Assembly: GCA_964588385.1 (NCBI GenBank)
Contig: CAZPPG010000015.1
Span: 1 to 64,000, forward strand
Origin: JAHBWV01 sp964588385
GTDB lineage: Bacteria; Planctomycetota; Phycisphaerae; Phycisphaerales; UBA1924
Reading direction: 5' to 3'
Length of the DNA: 64,000 bases
The notes beneath the pieces were generated by a model. It did not search any database. It worked only from the letters and a program-made list of their open reading frames with translations, and was not told the origin of the DNA. Made by a program: the position numbers and the translations under genes. Within the stretch, counting starts at the first letter, position 1, and every line of letters begins with the position of its first letter. Below are positions 17,961-26,583 of the stretch, piece after piece.

Positions 17961-18935
17961 ATGACCGTTCCCGAATCATCCGCCGCGCCGCACCGTGAAG
18001 AGGGCCCCGCCCTCCCGGCGGTCTCTATGCACCTGCACACCCCCGCCGCTCCCGCGATCGGCACCGTTGTCGCATCCGAACGCTGCACGCGCCCGAAGTC
18101 CGCGTCGTTTGTCCGCCACGTCTCGATCGACGTCTCCGGGTCACAGGTCGCTCGCATCATCCGTCCCGGCCAGTCCTTCGGCGTCATACCGCCGGGCGTC
18201 GATCCCGCCGGCCGCCCCCACAAGCTTCGCCTCTACTCGATCTCCTCTCCCTCATGCGGCGAAGACGGCGCAGGCAACGTCATCGCCACCACCGTCAAAC
18301 GCACCATCGACGAGCATTGGGAGTCACACAAGCTCTTTCTGGGTGTCGCCTCGAACTACCTCTGCGATCTCCAGGTCGGCGAGACTCTCACCATCACCGG
18401 CCCGAGCGGCAAGCGATTCATCCTCCCGGCCGATCCCGGCGCACACGACTACGTCTTCTTCGCCACCGGCACCGGCATCGCTCCATTCCGAGGCATGATC
18501 CTCGACCTGCTGGCCGCCGGCGTCGCCTCAAAGATCGCCCTCGTCATGGGCGTCCCCTACGCCAACGACCTCCTCTACGACGACAACCTCCGCGAACTCG
18601 CCGCGAAGCACCCCAACTTCTCATACATCACTGCCCTCAGCCGCGAACGCCAGCCCGACGGCGAGCCCCCGATGTACGTGCAGAACCGCCTCGACACCCA
18701 CCGCGAACTCCTTGCCTCCATCCTCGGCTCCGATCGCGGGCTCGTCTACGTCTGCGGCTTGGCCGGTATGGAACTCGGCATCTTCCAGCAACTCGCCCGC
18801 ACGCTCCCCTCCTCCCATCTCGACGGCTACCTCCAGGTCGACGCCGAGACGCTGGCGAACGTCAGCACCTGGGATCGCCGCATGATCCACAAACAGGTCC
18901 GCCTCACACGACGCATCTTCACCGAGGTCTACTGA
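17961..18935 (+). CDS. Ferredoxin-NADP(+) reductase-like flavoprotein
   Basis: 324 residues from the ATG at 17961; the frame is open far upstream but there it overlaps the previous gene. FAD binding: RLYSISS (90-96). NADP binding: FATGTGIAPFRG (167-178) and VYVCGLAGMELG. The protein ends in EVY with a C-terminal aromatic residue, as in plant/cyanobacterial-type FNR (PetH) rather than the bacterial Fpr type. It would move electrons between NADP(H) and ferredoxin or flavodoxin. No ferredoxin gene is adjacent; the BFD-like [2Fe-2S] protein is 29 kb away. Orientation of the physiological reaction is not visible. Confidence 0.9.
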   Translation: MTVPESSAAPHREEGPALPAVSMHLHTPAAPAIGTVVASERCTRPKSASFVRHVSIDVSGSQVARIIRPGQSFGVIPPGVDPAGRPHKLRLYSISSPSCGEDGAGNVIATTVKRTIDEHWESHKLFLGVASNYLCDLQVGETLTITGPSGKRFILPADPGAHDYVFFATGTGIAPFRGMILDLLAAGVASKIALVMGVPYANDLLYDDNLRELAAKHPNFSYITALSRERQPDGEPPMYVQNRLDTHRELLASILGSDRGLVYVCGLAGMELGIFQQLARTLPSSHLDGYLQVDAETLANVSTWDRRMIHKQVRLTRRIFTEVY

Positions 18936-19057
18936 CCCCCGATCCATCGGGCTCCCCGTCCTATTGTTCTCACCCCTGTCCGACACCCGGTCCCACCGGG
19001 CCGGTCAACCAAACTCGAAACGTCCCCCGTCCGTACCGGACGGATCGGAGCACGCAC

Positions 19058-20188
19058 TTGGCGACCATCAACCTTCAACACCGCTTCCGAATGCTCGCGC
19101 CGGCGCTCGCCCTCGCCGCAGCACTCCTCGTTGTGCCCGCCGCACTCGCCCAGAACGAACTTCCCGCGGCGGTGGTCCAATCCACATCACTCTCCGAGGA
19201 CCAGAAGCAGCAGGCCGCGACCTACGCCACCGCCGCTCTGGAACTATTCAAGAGCCCTGAATGGTCAACCGCCAAGCGCGGACGCGATCAGCTCCTTCGC
19301 CCCCTTGAGGAAGCCGGAACCCAGGCCTCTGTTGCCTTCCGGCTGGAATACGCCCGTGTGCTGGTGCCAGCCCTCTCCACACTCGCCGGCAAGGACAACC
19401 CCGACCTCACCCGTCTCAACGCCATCCGCATTCTCGGCTCCATCGCGACAGCTCAGTCGGCCTCGGAACTCGAGCCTCTTTTCAACGATGGTTCCGCCCC
19501 CATCCGGTTCATGGCCTGCCAGGCCGCGGGCACGACCTTCCGAGCGCTCGCGACCGGCAGCCCCGCCCTGCCATCCGGTGGAGCCGTGCGTCTGGTGAAC
19601 CGCCTTGCCACGCTCGCCGCTTCAGAGAAGGATCCCACCGTCGTCGACGGAGCGGTCATCGCGCTGGCCGACGCCACAAAGGTCGATATCGCCAACTACA
19701 CCGAGGTCCGCGAGGGCGCGTTCACGCAGATCGCAAAGACCATGTCCGCCCGCCTGCAAGCCCTCCCCGCCGACTCCCAGGACGCCGCTTTCCTCGCGAC
19801 CGTGCTCCGCGCCGGCGTCGCGGCCCGCGACGGCCTCATTGGGCGCACCGCGCTGGGCCCGGGCGTCAGCAGCGAGCTGGGCGCCTTCGGCGGCGACCTG
19901 GTCGCCTATGTCCTTCGCCGCTCCAAGGCTGGCCACATGCCAGCGCCCGGCTCCGGCCAGCTCCGCCTCACGCTGGAGCAACTGGCATCAACGGGAGAAG
20001 CCAACGTCTTCTACGCCCTCCTCTCGCTCGAGCCCGGCAAGCCCCGCGATCCCACTTCCGTTTCCTCCACTCTCCAGAGCGGCAATGCCGCGACCGACGC
20101 GCAGTTCATCCCGCAGGCCGAGTCCTTCATCCGCGCCAACCTTGTCGCCGCGCCGCTCTCGCTCCCGGCCGACCGCTTCCTGAAATGA
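19058..20188 (+). CDS. Secreted helical-repeat protein, unknown function
   Basis: 376 residues if translation starts at the TTG at 19058, chosen because GGAG lies seven bases upstream; the ATG at 19091 is the alternative. Either way a signal peptide follows (LALAAALLVVPAALAQ, cut after AQ). The mature part is helical with a HEAT/Armadillo-like feel (NAIRILGSIATAQSASELEPLF, RFMACQAAGTTFRAL), suggesting an alpha-solenoid scaffold in the periplasm. No catalytic motif is visible. It precedes the OppA-like gene by 64 bases. Confidence 0.72.
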   Translation: MATINLQHRFRMLAPALALAAALLVVPAALAQNELPAAVVQSTSLSEDQKQQAATYATAALELFKSPEWSTAKRGRDQLLRPLEEAGTQASVAFRLEYARVLVPALSTLAGKDNPDLTRLNAIRILGSIATAQSASELEPLFNDGSAPIRFMACQAAGTTFRALATGSPALPSGGAVRLVNRLATLAASEKDPTVVDGAVIALADATKVDIANYTEVREGAFTQIAKTMSARLQALPADSQDAAFLATVLRAGVAARDGLIGRTALGPGVSSELGAFGGDLVAYVLRRSKAGHMPAPGSGQLRLTLEQLASTGEANVFYALLSLEPGKPRDPTSVSSTLQSGNAATDAQFIPQAESFIRANLVAAPLSLPADRFLK

Positions 20189-20252
20189 TCCACGCGGCGT
20201 CGCTCAACGGCGCTGCGTCCCCGTGCGCACTGGTCGGTACCCTACTGACCAC

Positions 20253-22175
20253 ATGCTCCGCGTCCTCATTCCGATCCTCCTCCTGATCCTCGCGCTCGGC
20301 CTGGCCCTCGCCGGCGACAAGCCCGCTCCGCGCGCCGACTTCACCTTCATCAACAAGGGCGACGTCGCCACCCTCGATCTGCAGCGCATGTCTTGGATGC
20401 AGGACCTCCGCGTCGGACGCCTGCTCTTCGAGGGGCTCGTCCAGCAGGACGTCTTCGATCAGGACTATGCGATCATCCCCGCCGCCGCCGAGTCCTGGAG
20501 CGTTTCCGACGACGGTCTCGTCTACACCTTCCACCTCCGCGACAATCTGAAGTGGTCCAACGGGCAGCCCGTCCGCGCCTCGGACTTCCTCTACGCGTGG
20601 CGACGCCTGCTGCTGCCCGACACCGGGGCCGACTACGTCCGCCAGCTCCAGCTCATCAAGGGCGCCGAAGCGTTCACGCAGTGGCGCCTCAACGCCCTCG
20701 CCCAGGCCGCCAAAGAAGCCGCCCCCACGGGGCCCGACGCCGGCCAAGCGCTCTGGGCCGAAACACTCGCAAAGTTCGACGAGCTCGTCCACGCCCGCGC
20801 CCCGGACGATCGCACCCTCATCGTCACGCTCGAGCATCCCGCCCCGTACTTCCTCGACCTCCTGGCCATGCCCCCTTTCTTCCCCGTCTACCCACCCCTC
20901 GTCTCACAATACGAGCGCGTCGATCCCGTCACCGGCCGCCTCATCATCGAATCGGGCTGGACCAAACCCGGCCACATCGTCACCAACGGCCCCTTCCTCC
21001 TGAAGACCTGGCGCTTCAAGCGCGACATGCGCCTCGAAGCCAACCCGCTCCACCGCCTCTACGACTCACTCGCGATCCGCTCGATCGCGATTCCAACAAT
21101 CGACGACGCAAACGCCATTGTGCTGGCGTACCGCTCCGGCGCCGCCGACTGGGTGACCGACGTGGTCGCACCCTACCGAGGCGACATGTACGCTCAGAAG
21201 CTCGCTTTCCTTCGCGAGCACCAGGCCGAGTATGACGCGCTCAAGTCTCAGGGCATCGACGAGATCCAGATCGCTCGCCTCCTTCCCGACGACCCCCGCA
21301 ACCACCTCCACATCCTCCCCGTTTTCGGCACATACTTCTACAACTTCAACTGCTCACCCCGACTCGCCGACGGCCGTCCCAATCCGCTCGCGGACGCACG
21401 CGTGCGCCGAGCGCTCGCCATGATGATCGACAAACGCGCCATCGCCGAGGGCGTCCGGCGCGTCGGAGAGCCCGTGGCCCGCACGCTCATCCCGCCCAAC
21501 TCTCTCGCCGGATACACCGCGCCCGCCGGCCTCCCCTGCATCTCCGACATGACCACGCCCGCCGACCGCGATGCCCTCATCGCCCGCGCCCGCGCCCTCC
21601 TCGCCGAAGCCGGATACCCCGACCCCTCAAGCATGCCCGCCATCTCCATCCTCTTCAACAAAGACGGGGGGCACGACCTCATCGGCCAGTCCATCGCTTC
21701 GGACTGGCAGCGCACGCTCGGCATCCCCGTCATCATCGAGCAGAAAGAGATCAAGATCTTCCGCGAAGACCTCAAGAACAAGAACTACATGTCCTCGCGA
21801 GGCGGCTGGTACGGCGACTACGGCGATCCAACGACCTTCCTCGACCCCCACCGTACCGGCGACGAGAACAACGACCGCAACTACGCCAATCCCGTCTACG
21901 ACGATCTGCTCCGCCAGGCCGCATCCGAGGCCGATCCCGAGGCCCGCCTCGCCCTCCTCCGTCGCGCTGAAGTCATGCTCGTCGAAGAGGATCTCCCCGC
22001 CGTCCCCATCTTCCACTATTGCAACATCTTCCTCTTCAACGCCCACAAGGTCAGCGGCATCAACGCCCATCCGCGCCAGACCCAGAACGCCTATCTCGTG
22101 GACATCCTCGGCGACGGCAAGGGCCCGGACACCCCTCGCGCAACGCCCCCGCGCCCAGCCGGAGACGCCCCATGA
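20253..22175 (+). CDS. Peptide/oligopeptide ABC transporter substrate-binding protein (OppA-like)
   Basis: 640 residues from the ATG at 20253. A hydrophobic N-terminal segment (about 2-20) acts as signal or anchor; there is no lipobox Cys. Family features in order: TLDLQRMSWMQDLRVGRLLFEGL, VYTFHLRDNLKWSNGQPVRASDF (the SBP_bac_5 core), TNGPFLLKTWRFKRDM, ALAMMIDKRAIAEGV and a C-terminal GWYGDYGDPTTFLDP, as in OppA/MppA. It binds oligopeptides outside the cytoplasmic membrane. The stop overlaps the OppB start by four bases. Only OppB follows; OppC, OppD and OppF are absent here. Confidence 0.92.
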   Translation: MLRVLIPILLLILALGLALAGDKPAPRADFTFINKGDVATLDLQRMSWMQDLRVGRLLFEGLVQQDVFDQDYAIIPAAAESWSVSDDGLVYTFHLRDNLKWSNGQPVRASDFLYAWRRLLLPDTGADYVRQLQLIKGAEAFTQWRLNALAQAAKEAAPTGPDAGQALWAETLAKFDELVHARAPDDRTLIVTLEHPAPYFLDLLAMPPFFPVYPPLVSQYERVDPVTGRLIIESGWTKPGHIVTNGPFLLKTWRFKRDMRLEANPLHRLYDSLAIRSIAIPTIDDANAIVLAYRSGAADWVTDVVAPYRGDMYAQKLAFLREHQAEYDALKSQGIDEIQIARLLPDDPRNHLHILPVFGTYFYNFNCSPRLADGRPNPLADARVRRALAMMIDKRAIAEGVRRVGEPVARTLIPPNSLAGYTAPAGLPCISDMTTPADRDALIARARALLAEAGYPDPSSMPAISILFNKDGGHDLIGQSIASDWQRTLGIPVIIEQKEIKIFREDLKNKNYMSSRGGWYGDYGDPTTFLDPHRTGDENNDRNYANPVYDDLLRQAASEADPEARLALLRRAEVMLVEEDLPAVPIFHYCNIFLFNAHKVSGINAHPRQTQNAYLVDILGDGKGPDTPRATPPRPAGDAP

Positions 22176-23179
22176 CCGGCGTCGTCCTCCGTCGACTCCT
22201 CCAACTGCCCTTCATCGTCGGCGCCGTCTTCCTCATCACCCTCGCCCTCGCGTGGGGCATCCCGGGCAACCCGCTCGAGAACCCCGAGGGCCGCCGCCCG
22301 CCCCCTGAGATCGCCGAGGCCATGAAGGCCCAGTACGACATGGACTCCTTCTGGGGCTTCGCGACCTCCTACGTCGAACGGGCGACGGGCGCCCGCTGGC
22401 TGCGCGCCCATCTCTCCGGAGAGCACGCCGCACGCGATGCCGCCGCCGTGGCCGCCGGGCTCGCGCCCCCCGAACGCTTCGTCTTCGATCTCGGCCCCTC
22501 ACTCCAATACCGCGACCGCACCGTCAACGAGATCATCGGATCGTCGCTCCCCGTCTCCGCCACGCTCGGCCTCGCGGCCATCCTCATCGCCCTCCTCATC
22601 GGCCTCGCGGCCGGCGTCGTCGGCGCGATCCGCCCGAACTCCTTCGCCGATGTTTCCACCCTCACGCTCGCGCTCGTCGGCATCTCCACCCCCACCTTCG
22701 TCGCCGGCACACTCCTCCTGCTTCTCCTCTCCGTGCTCCTCCCCATCTTTCCCGTCGCCTCTTGGGGCTCTCCACGCGACATCGTCCTCCCCGCCCTCAC
22801 ACTCTCGCTCCCGTTCGCCGCGTACATCGCGCGCCTCACGCGTGCGGGCATGATCGAGGCCCTCTCCTCCGACTACATCCGCACCGCCCGCGCCAAGGGC
22901 CTGCCGGAGCGCACCGTCATCCTGAAGCACGCCCTCAAGAACGCCTTCCTCCCCGTCCTCTCCTATCTCGGCCCCGCGACCGCGCTCGCCATGACCGGCT
23001 CCTTCGTCGTCGAGCGCGTCTTTACCGTCCCCGGCCTCGGCCAGCACTTCGTGAGCGCGGTCCAGAATAAGGACCTCTTCCTCATCATGGGCATCGTCGT
23101 CGTCTTCTCGACGATGCTCATCCTCTTCAACCTCGCCGTCGATGTGCTCTACCGCTGGGTCGATCCGCGCATCACGTAG
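22172..23179 (+). CDS. Peptide ABC transporter permease (OppB/DppB-like)
   Basis: 335 residues; the ATG overlaps the OppA-like stop (ATGA). N-terminal membrane segment MTGVVLRRLLQLPFIVGAVF is typical of DppB/OppB. Several further helices follow, and the EAA loop is recognisable: YIRTARAKGLPERTVILKHALKNAFLPVLSYLG. A soluble stretch of about 100 residues between helix 1 and 2 is longer than in many DppB proteins and holds LLENPEG-like and ERF-rich sequence. It needs a partner permease and ATPases from elsewhere. Its last eight bases overlap the 3' end of the convergent TMEM175-like gene. Confidence 0.92.
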   Translation: MTGVVLRRLLQLPFIVGAVFLITLALAWGIPGNPLENPEGRRPPPEIAEAMKAQYDMDSFWGFATSYVERATGARWLRAHLSGEHAARDAAAVAAGLAPPERFVFDLGPSLQYRDRTVNEIIGSSLPVSATLGLAAILIALLIGLAAGVVGAIRPNSFADVSTLTLALVGISTPTFVAGTLLLLLLSVLLPIFPVASWGSPRDIVLPALTLSLPFAAYIARLTRAGMIEALSSDYIRTARAKGLPERTVILKHALKNAFLPVLSYLGPATALAMTGSFVVERVFTVPGLGQHFVSAVQNKDLFLIMGIVVVFSTMLILFNLAVDVLYRWVDPRIT

Positions 23180-23915
23180 TCGCTGCCCCAAGCGCACGCT
23201 CCAGCCGCTTCCCATGGCGCAGCCCGGTGACGAACTTCACCGCGCCGATGAACCCGTAGCACCACCCGCCCGCCGCGACCATCGCCGGCACGTTCGTCGC
23301 CAGAAGCCCCAGCGACACCACCGGGATCCCCCCGAGCGCGACCCAGTTCACAACCTCATCCTTCACCACCATCCGCTCGATCTCATCCATGCTCAGCCGC
23401 TCGCGCAGCCGCCACGCCCGCGCGTACAGCGCGACAAACACCAGGCACACCGCGAGAAACCCGATGCTGAAGAGCGCCATCAGCAACCGCGCATCGCCCA
23501 GCGTCAGCGCGCCCACAAGCTCCCGCGGCCCCACCCCGATCACATGCGCCAGCAGCCACGCGTACAGATACTTCATCACGTACACGAAGAACAGCACGAT
23601 GAACAGCAGCACCGCCGTGATCGCCGTCGTCGGCGCATCGATCAGCCCCACCCGCCTCGAATAGACATGGTGCGCAAACCAGAACCAGATCAGGATCGCA
23701 AAGCACGCCGCGAACGCTGGGAACCCCAGCATCGCGCTCATGAACTCATCGAACCGCGTCGGGATCTCGTTGGTCACCACCAGCAGCGTGATCGCCAGCG
23801 CGAAGACACCATCCGTCAGCGCATCCAGTCTCGACGGTCCCTCGCCCCTGGGCCGGAACCCGTCCCGCCCCCGCTCACCCACCCTCATCGCTCCAGCACC
23901 CGTCCCCACGAGCAT
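23172..23915 (-). CDS. TMEM175-like (DUF1211) integral membrane protein
   Basis: 247 residues with about six hydrophobic segments. The diagnostic stretch is SRLDALTDGVFALAITLLVV near residues 28-47, matching the 'RleafsDGVfAIaiTLLvl' signature of prokaryotic TMEM175 proteins, some of which conduct potassium. IWFWFAHHVYSRRVGLID is also typical of the family. The ATG at 23915 has GGAGG directly against it and a second ATG at 23888 has GGAG only two bases away, so the start is unsure. It converges with oppB. Confidence 0.82.
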   Translation of the reverse strand: MLVGTGAGAMRVGERGRDGFRPRGEGPSRLDALTDGVFALAITLLVVTNEIPTRFDEFMSAMLGFPAFAACFAILIWFWFAHHVYSRRVGLIDAPTTAITAVLLFIVLFFVYVMKYLYAWLLAHVIGVGPRELVGALTLGDARLLMALFSIGFLAVCLVFVALYARAWRLRERLSMDEIERMVVKDEVVNWVALGGIPVVSLGLLATNVPAMVAAGGWCYGFIGAVKFVTGLRHGKRLERALGAATT

Positions 23916-23983
23916 CCTCCGGACTCAGTGCCTCGTGCCTTCTTCCCTTTGCCCCTCTGCCCCTTCGTCCCTCTGCCCCTTCT

Positions 23984-24424
23984 TCATCGCTCCTCAAACC
24001 TCGCCGCCTCAGGCATGTCAAATGTCACCATGTCCCCGATCGCGAACTGCTCCGCCCGCTGGCGCTCATCACCAATCGCGCACACCAGCGGAAACCCCGC
24101 GTTCACCGTGATCGTGTTCGCGCGTCCGTCCGTCGCCACCACCGTCCCCTGCACCCTGCGCGGCCGCCCGAAGACCGGCTCCACATACCGCCCGCCCGTC
24201 TGGACCGAATCCACCCGCCGCGTGCTCCCACGCACCACCCCCACAATCCGTTTCCCGACCTGCGCCGTCACCGGCCCCGTCGGAATCAGGTGTGTCTGGT
24301 ACGACGTGTTCGGAAACGAGACCACGATGTACCCCGGCTTGGTCGCCGTCGGAGCAACGACCTGCTCCAGTGTGCCGCGGGCCGTATCAATCGCAACAGG
24401 TGTCGTCGGCGAAGGGTGAATCAT
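23984..24424 (-). CDS. Conserved hypothetical protein, all-beta
   Basis: 146 residues, mostly predicted strands, for example GYIVVSFPNTSYQTHLIP, RIVGVVRGSTRRVDSVQTGGRYVEPV and RVQGTVVATDGRANTITVN, then FAIGDMVTFDMPE. This looks like a small beta-barrel (OB-like) with a conserved entry TSYQTHL. No signal peptide. The ATG overlaps the stop of the glutaminase-subunit gene (ATGA), so the two are co-translated, but no functional link is evident. Confidence 0.72.
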   Translation of the reverse strand: MIHPSPTTPVAIDTARGTLEQVVAPTATKPGYIVVSFPNTSYQTHLIPTGPVTAQVGKRIVGVVRGSTRRVDSVQTGGRYVEPVFGRPRRVQGTVVATDGRANTITVNAGFPLVCAIGDERQRAEQFAIGDMVTFDMPEAARFEER

Positions 24425-25113
24425 GCGACCAGCGTAGGCGATTTCGGCCTCCGCGGGCGATCACCCATCCGCAGGAAGTTCGCCAGCAACTGCGGCCCCG
24501 CATCCGTCAAAAAGCTCTCCGGGTGGTACTGCACACCCTCCCAGTTCTGCCTCCCCGCATCCTTCCACACACGCCGGATCCCCATGATCACCCGATTCTC
24601 CGGGCTCTCTTCACCGTCGAATGTCCAAGCCGAAACCTTCCAACCATCCTCACCCCGGCGCGGCTCCCGCGGCATCGTCTCCGGCACGATCACCAGCGAG
24701 TGATACCGCGTCGCCGTAAACGGATTCGGAAGCCCCTCATACACACCCTTCCCGTCATGCCAGATCGGGCTGGTCTTCCCGTGCATCTGGATCTTGTGCC
24801 GTGCCACCGTCATCCCGTGCATGTCCCCCATGCACTGATGCCCGAGGCACACGCCCAGGACCGGCACCCGCCCCGCAAACCTCGTCATCACTTGGCTCGA
24901 AACCCCCGCCTCCCGCGGCGTGCACGGCCCCGGCGAGATGATCACGTGGCTCGGGCCCCGCCCACCATCCATCGCCGCCGCCTCATCCGCCGTGATGCGA
25001 TCATTCCGCACCACCACCAGGTCACGATCCGGCTCCAGCGTCGGGTCGAGCTCGCCCAGCCGCTGCACCAGATTCCACGTGAAACTGTCGTAGTTGTCGA
25101 TCAGGAGAATCAC
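24421..25113 (-). CDS. Anthranilate/aminodeoxychorismate synthase glutamine amidotransferase subunit (TrpG/PabA-like)
   Basis: 230 residues from a GTG at 25113, giving MILLIDNYDSFTWNLVQ. Class I glutaminase motifs: ISPGPCTPREAG (oxyanion region), GVCLGHQ with the nucleophile Cys, and the His-Glu pair in VQYHPESF. It releases ammonia from glutamine for a TrpE- or PabB-type partner. No trpE/pabB gene is in the window, so the pathway (tryptophan or folate) cannot be decided; chorismate synthase aroC is 29 kb away. It is slightly longer than typical (about 190 aa) because of an insertion between VIVPETMPREP and IMGIRR. Confidence 0.92.
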   Translation of the reverse strand: MILLIDNYDSFTWNLVQRLGELDPTLEPDRDLVVVRNDRITADEAAAMDGGRGPSHVIISPGPCTPREAGVSSQVMTRFAGRVPVLGVCLGHQCMGDMHGMTVARHKIQMHGKTSPIWHDGKGVYEGLPNPFTATRYHSLVIVPETMPREPRRGEDGWKVSAWTFDGEESPENRVIMGIRRVWKDAGRQNWEGVQYHPESFLTDAGPQLLANFLRMGDRPRRPKSPTLVA

Positions 25114-25141
25114 GCGAGGATGCTAGCACCCGGGGCCCGGC

Positions 25142-25411
25142 TCACCCCGGCATCGGCGCGATCCGCGGCACGATCCATTCGATCAGCACGTACGTCGCGG
25201 CGCCCAGCACAATGATCCCAAGAATGATCGACGCGCTCATCCCCGCGACGTGCCGCCAATAGCGGGTCAGCGATCGCATCCGCACCGCCTTGTACACCAT
25301 CGACACCCCGATCGCCATCGGGATCAGCAGCAGAAACCACCATCGATGGGCATCGATCGGATCCACGAACGGGATGTACGCCAGCACGATCGGCGCGAGC
25401 TCAAGCATCAT
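25142..25411 (-). CDS. Small two-helix membrane protein
   Basis: 89 residues: a hydrophobic segment at about 26-42 (FLLLIPMAIGVSMVYKAV) and another at about 60-82 (ASIILGIIVLGAATYVLIEW), with basic residues between. ATG overlaps the stop of the preceding gene (ATGA), so they form a pair. No recognisable motif. Confidence 0.68.
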   Translation of the reverse strand: MMLELAPIVLAYIPFVDPIDAHRWWFLLLIPMAIGVSMVYKAVRMRSLTRYWRHVAGMSASIILGIIVLGAATYVLIEWIVPRIAPMPG

Positions 25412-25968
25412 GCCGCACCCCCAGAGCCCTCGGGCCCTCGAAGCCCGGCCGGTGCCGCCCGCCCCACGCGCCTCGGAAACACAGCATCCAGAATCACGAT
25501 CAGGTTCAGCATCCCGGCCACAGCACAGAACAGCGTCCCCAGCTCGTTCACCTTCGCCACACTCCGGATATTCGGCGGCCTCTGACCCGGCTCCGCTTCC
25601 TCAATCCACCCCCCGGGTCCGATTGTCTCCCCCGGCAGCGCGCTCCGGCGCTCGCCCGAGTCCCGGTCCACGCCCTTGAACACGTTCTGATGCACCCAGT
25701 CCACCCCCAGCGCCAGCGGGCCCACCCCCGCCTGCCCCACGAACCAGATGCGGCTCTCCCGCCGGTCCACAACCTCGATACCGCCCACCAGAAGGCCTAT
25801 AGCAAACAGCCCAAGCACCCCCGCGCATATCAACCGTCCGCGCCGACGCTCTCCCCGGACCCAGTGTCCAAGGCCGGGCAGCATCAGCGCCAAAACCCCC
25901 GCCACCGGATCAATCACCGAGGTGAAAGCCGTGGAACGCCGGGGTTGTGGATCGTCGGTGGACACCAA
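25408..25968 (-). CDS. Membrane protein of a planctomycete family of unknown function
   Basis: About 186 residues. Start placed at a TTG at 25968 because AAGGA lies about nine bases upstream; a GTG three bases later is also possible, and the longer frame to 26229 overlaps the divergent promoter. Contains PGLGHWVRGERRRGRLICAG, a loop-plus-helix pattern seen in small 'TM2-like' membrane proteins, then a second helix (about 45-65) and a C-terminal helix (FCAVAGMLNLIVILDAVF). A central hydrophilic region lies outside the membrane. Coupled with the small two-helix protein downstream. Confidence 0.65.
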   Translation of the reverse strand: MVSTDDPQPRRSTAFTSVIDPVAGVLALMLPGLGHWVRGERRRGRLICAGVLGLFAIGLLVGGIEVVDRRESRIWFVGQAGVGPLALGVDWVHQNVFKGVDRDSGERRSALPGETIGPGGWIEEAEPGQRPPNIRSVAKVNELGTLFCAVAGMLNLIVILDAVFPRRVGRAAPAGLRGPEGSGGAA

Positions 25969-26246
25969 GACCAATCTTCCTTGATCGCCGGGCACGCGGG
26001 GGCCGGTCCCGCCTCCGCCCGAGAACCTCACGGGCGGCGTTTGACAGCTTGGCCGATGCGGGTACTGTACCGCCGTTCCGGGGGCGGTCTGGCGGGCCGC
26101 ACCTTTCGGTCGTACGAATCCCGGCCGCGCGGCACACGCAGCGCCACTCGACGACCCAAGGGATGGAACAACTGGGAAGCGCGTCCGCCCGCGCCAGAAC
26201 ATCACCGGGACACTCACCCGCACGTACACGCAGAAGGACGCTCGCG

Positions 26247-26531
26247 ATGCCTCTTGACACCATCCTCATTCCGCCCGCGGCCACCAACGCACACGACCAG
26301 CTTCTGGCCCTCCTCGGGCTTGCCACGCCGGCTCACGCCCCGTGGTCAACCGCCGCCACGCCAGTCCTCGACGCCGAAGAAGACGAGGATGAGGACGAGG
26401 CCGACCCCTTCGCCGATGACGAAGAGGAGGGTGGTGACGCCGATGAGTTCGAGGACGACGACGATTTCCTCGAAGACGACGACGAGGAGTTGGAAGAGGA
26501 TGCCGACTTTGACGATGACGACGATCTCTGA
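26247..26531 (+). CDS. Small hyperacidic protein
   Basis: 94 residues from an ATG preceded by AAGGA at eight bases. The first ~40 residues are ordinary (a short helix DQLLALLGLA), but the remaining half is almost only Asp and Glu, ending DDDDDL. Such tails occur in histone/nucleic-acid mimics, chaperones and the RNA polymerase delta subunit, but no N-terminal family domain is visible. The next gene starts 52 bases downstream on the same strand. Confidence 0.72.
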   Translation: MPLDTILIPPAATNAHDQLLALLGLATPAHAPWSTAATPVLDAEEDEDEDEADPFADDEEEGGDADEFEDDDDFLEDDDEELEEDADFDDDDDL

Positions 26532-26583
26532 TCCGTCCGTCCGATTCGCTTGAGCGAGCCGGCGGGCCAAGGAAATACCCGCC

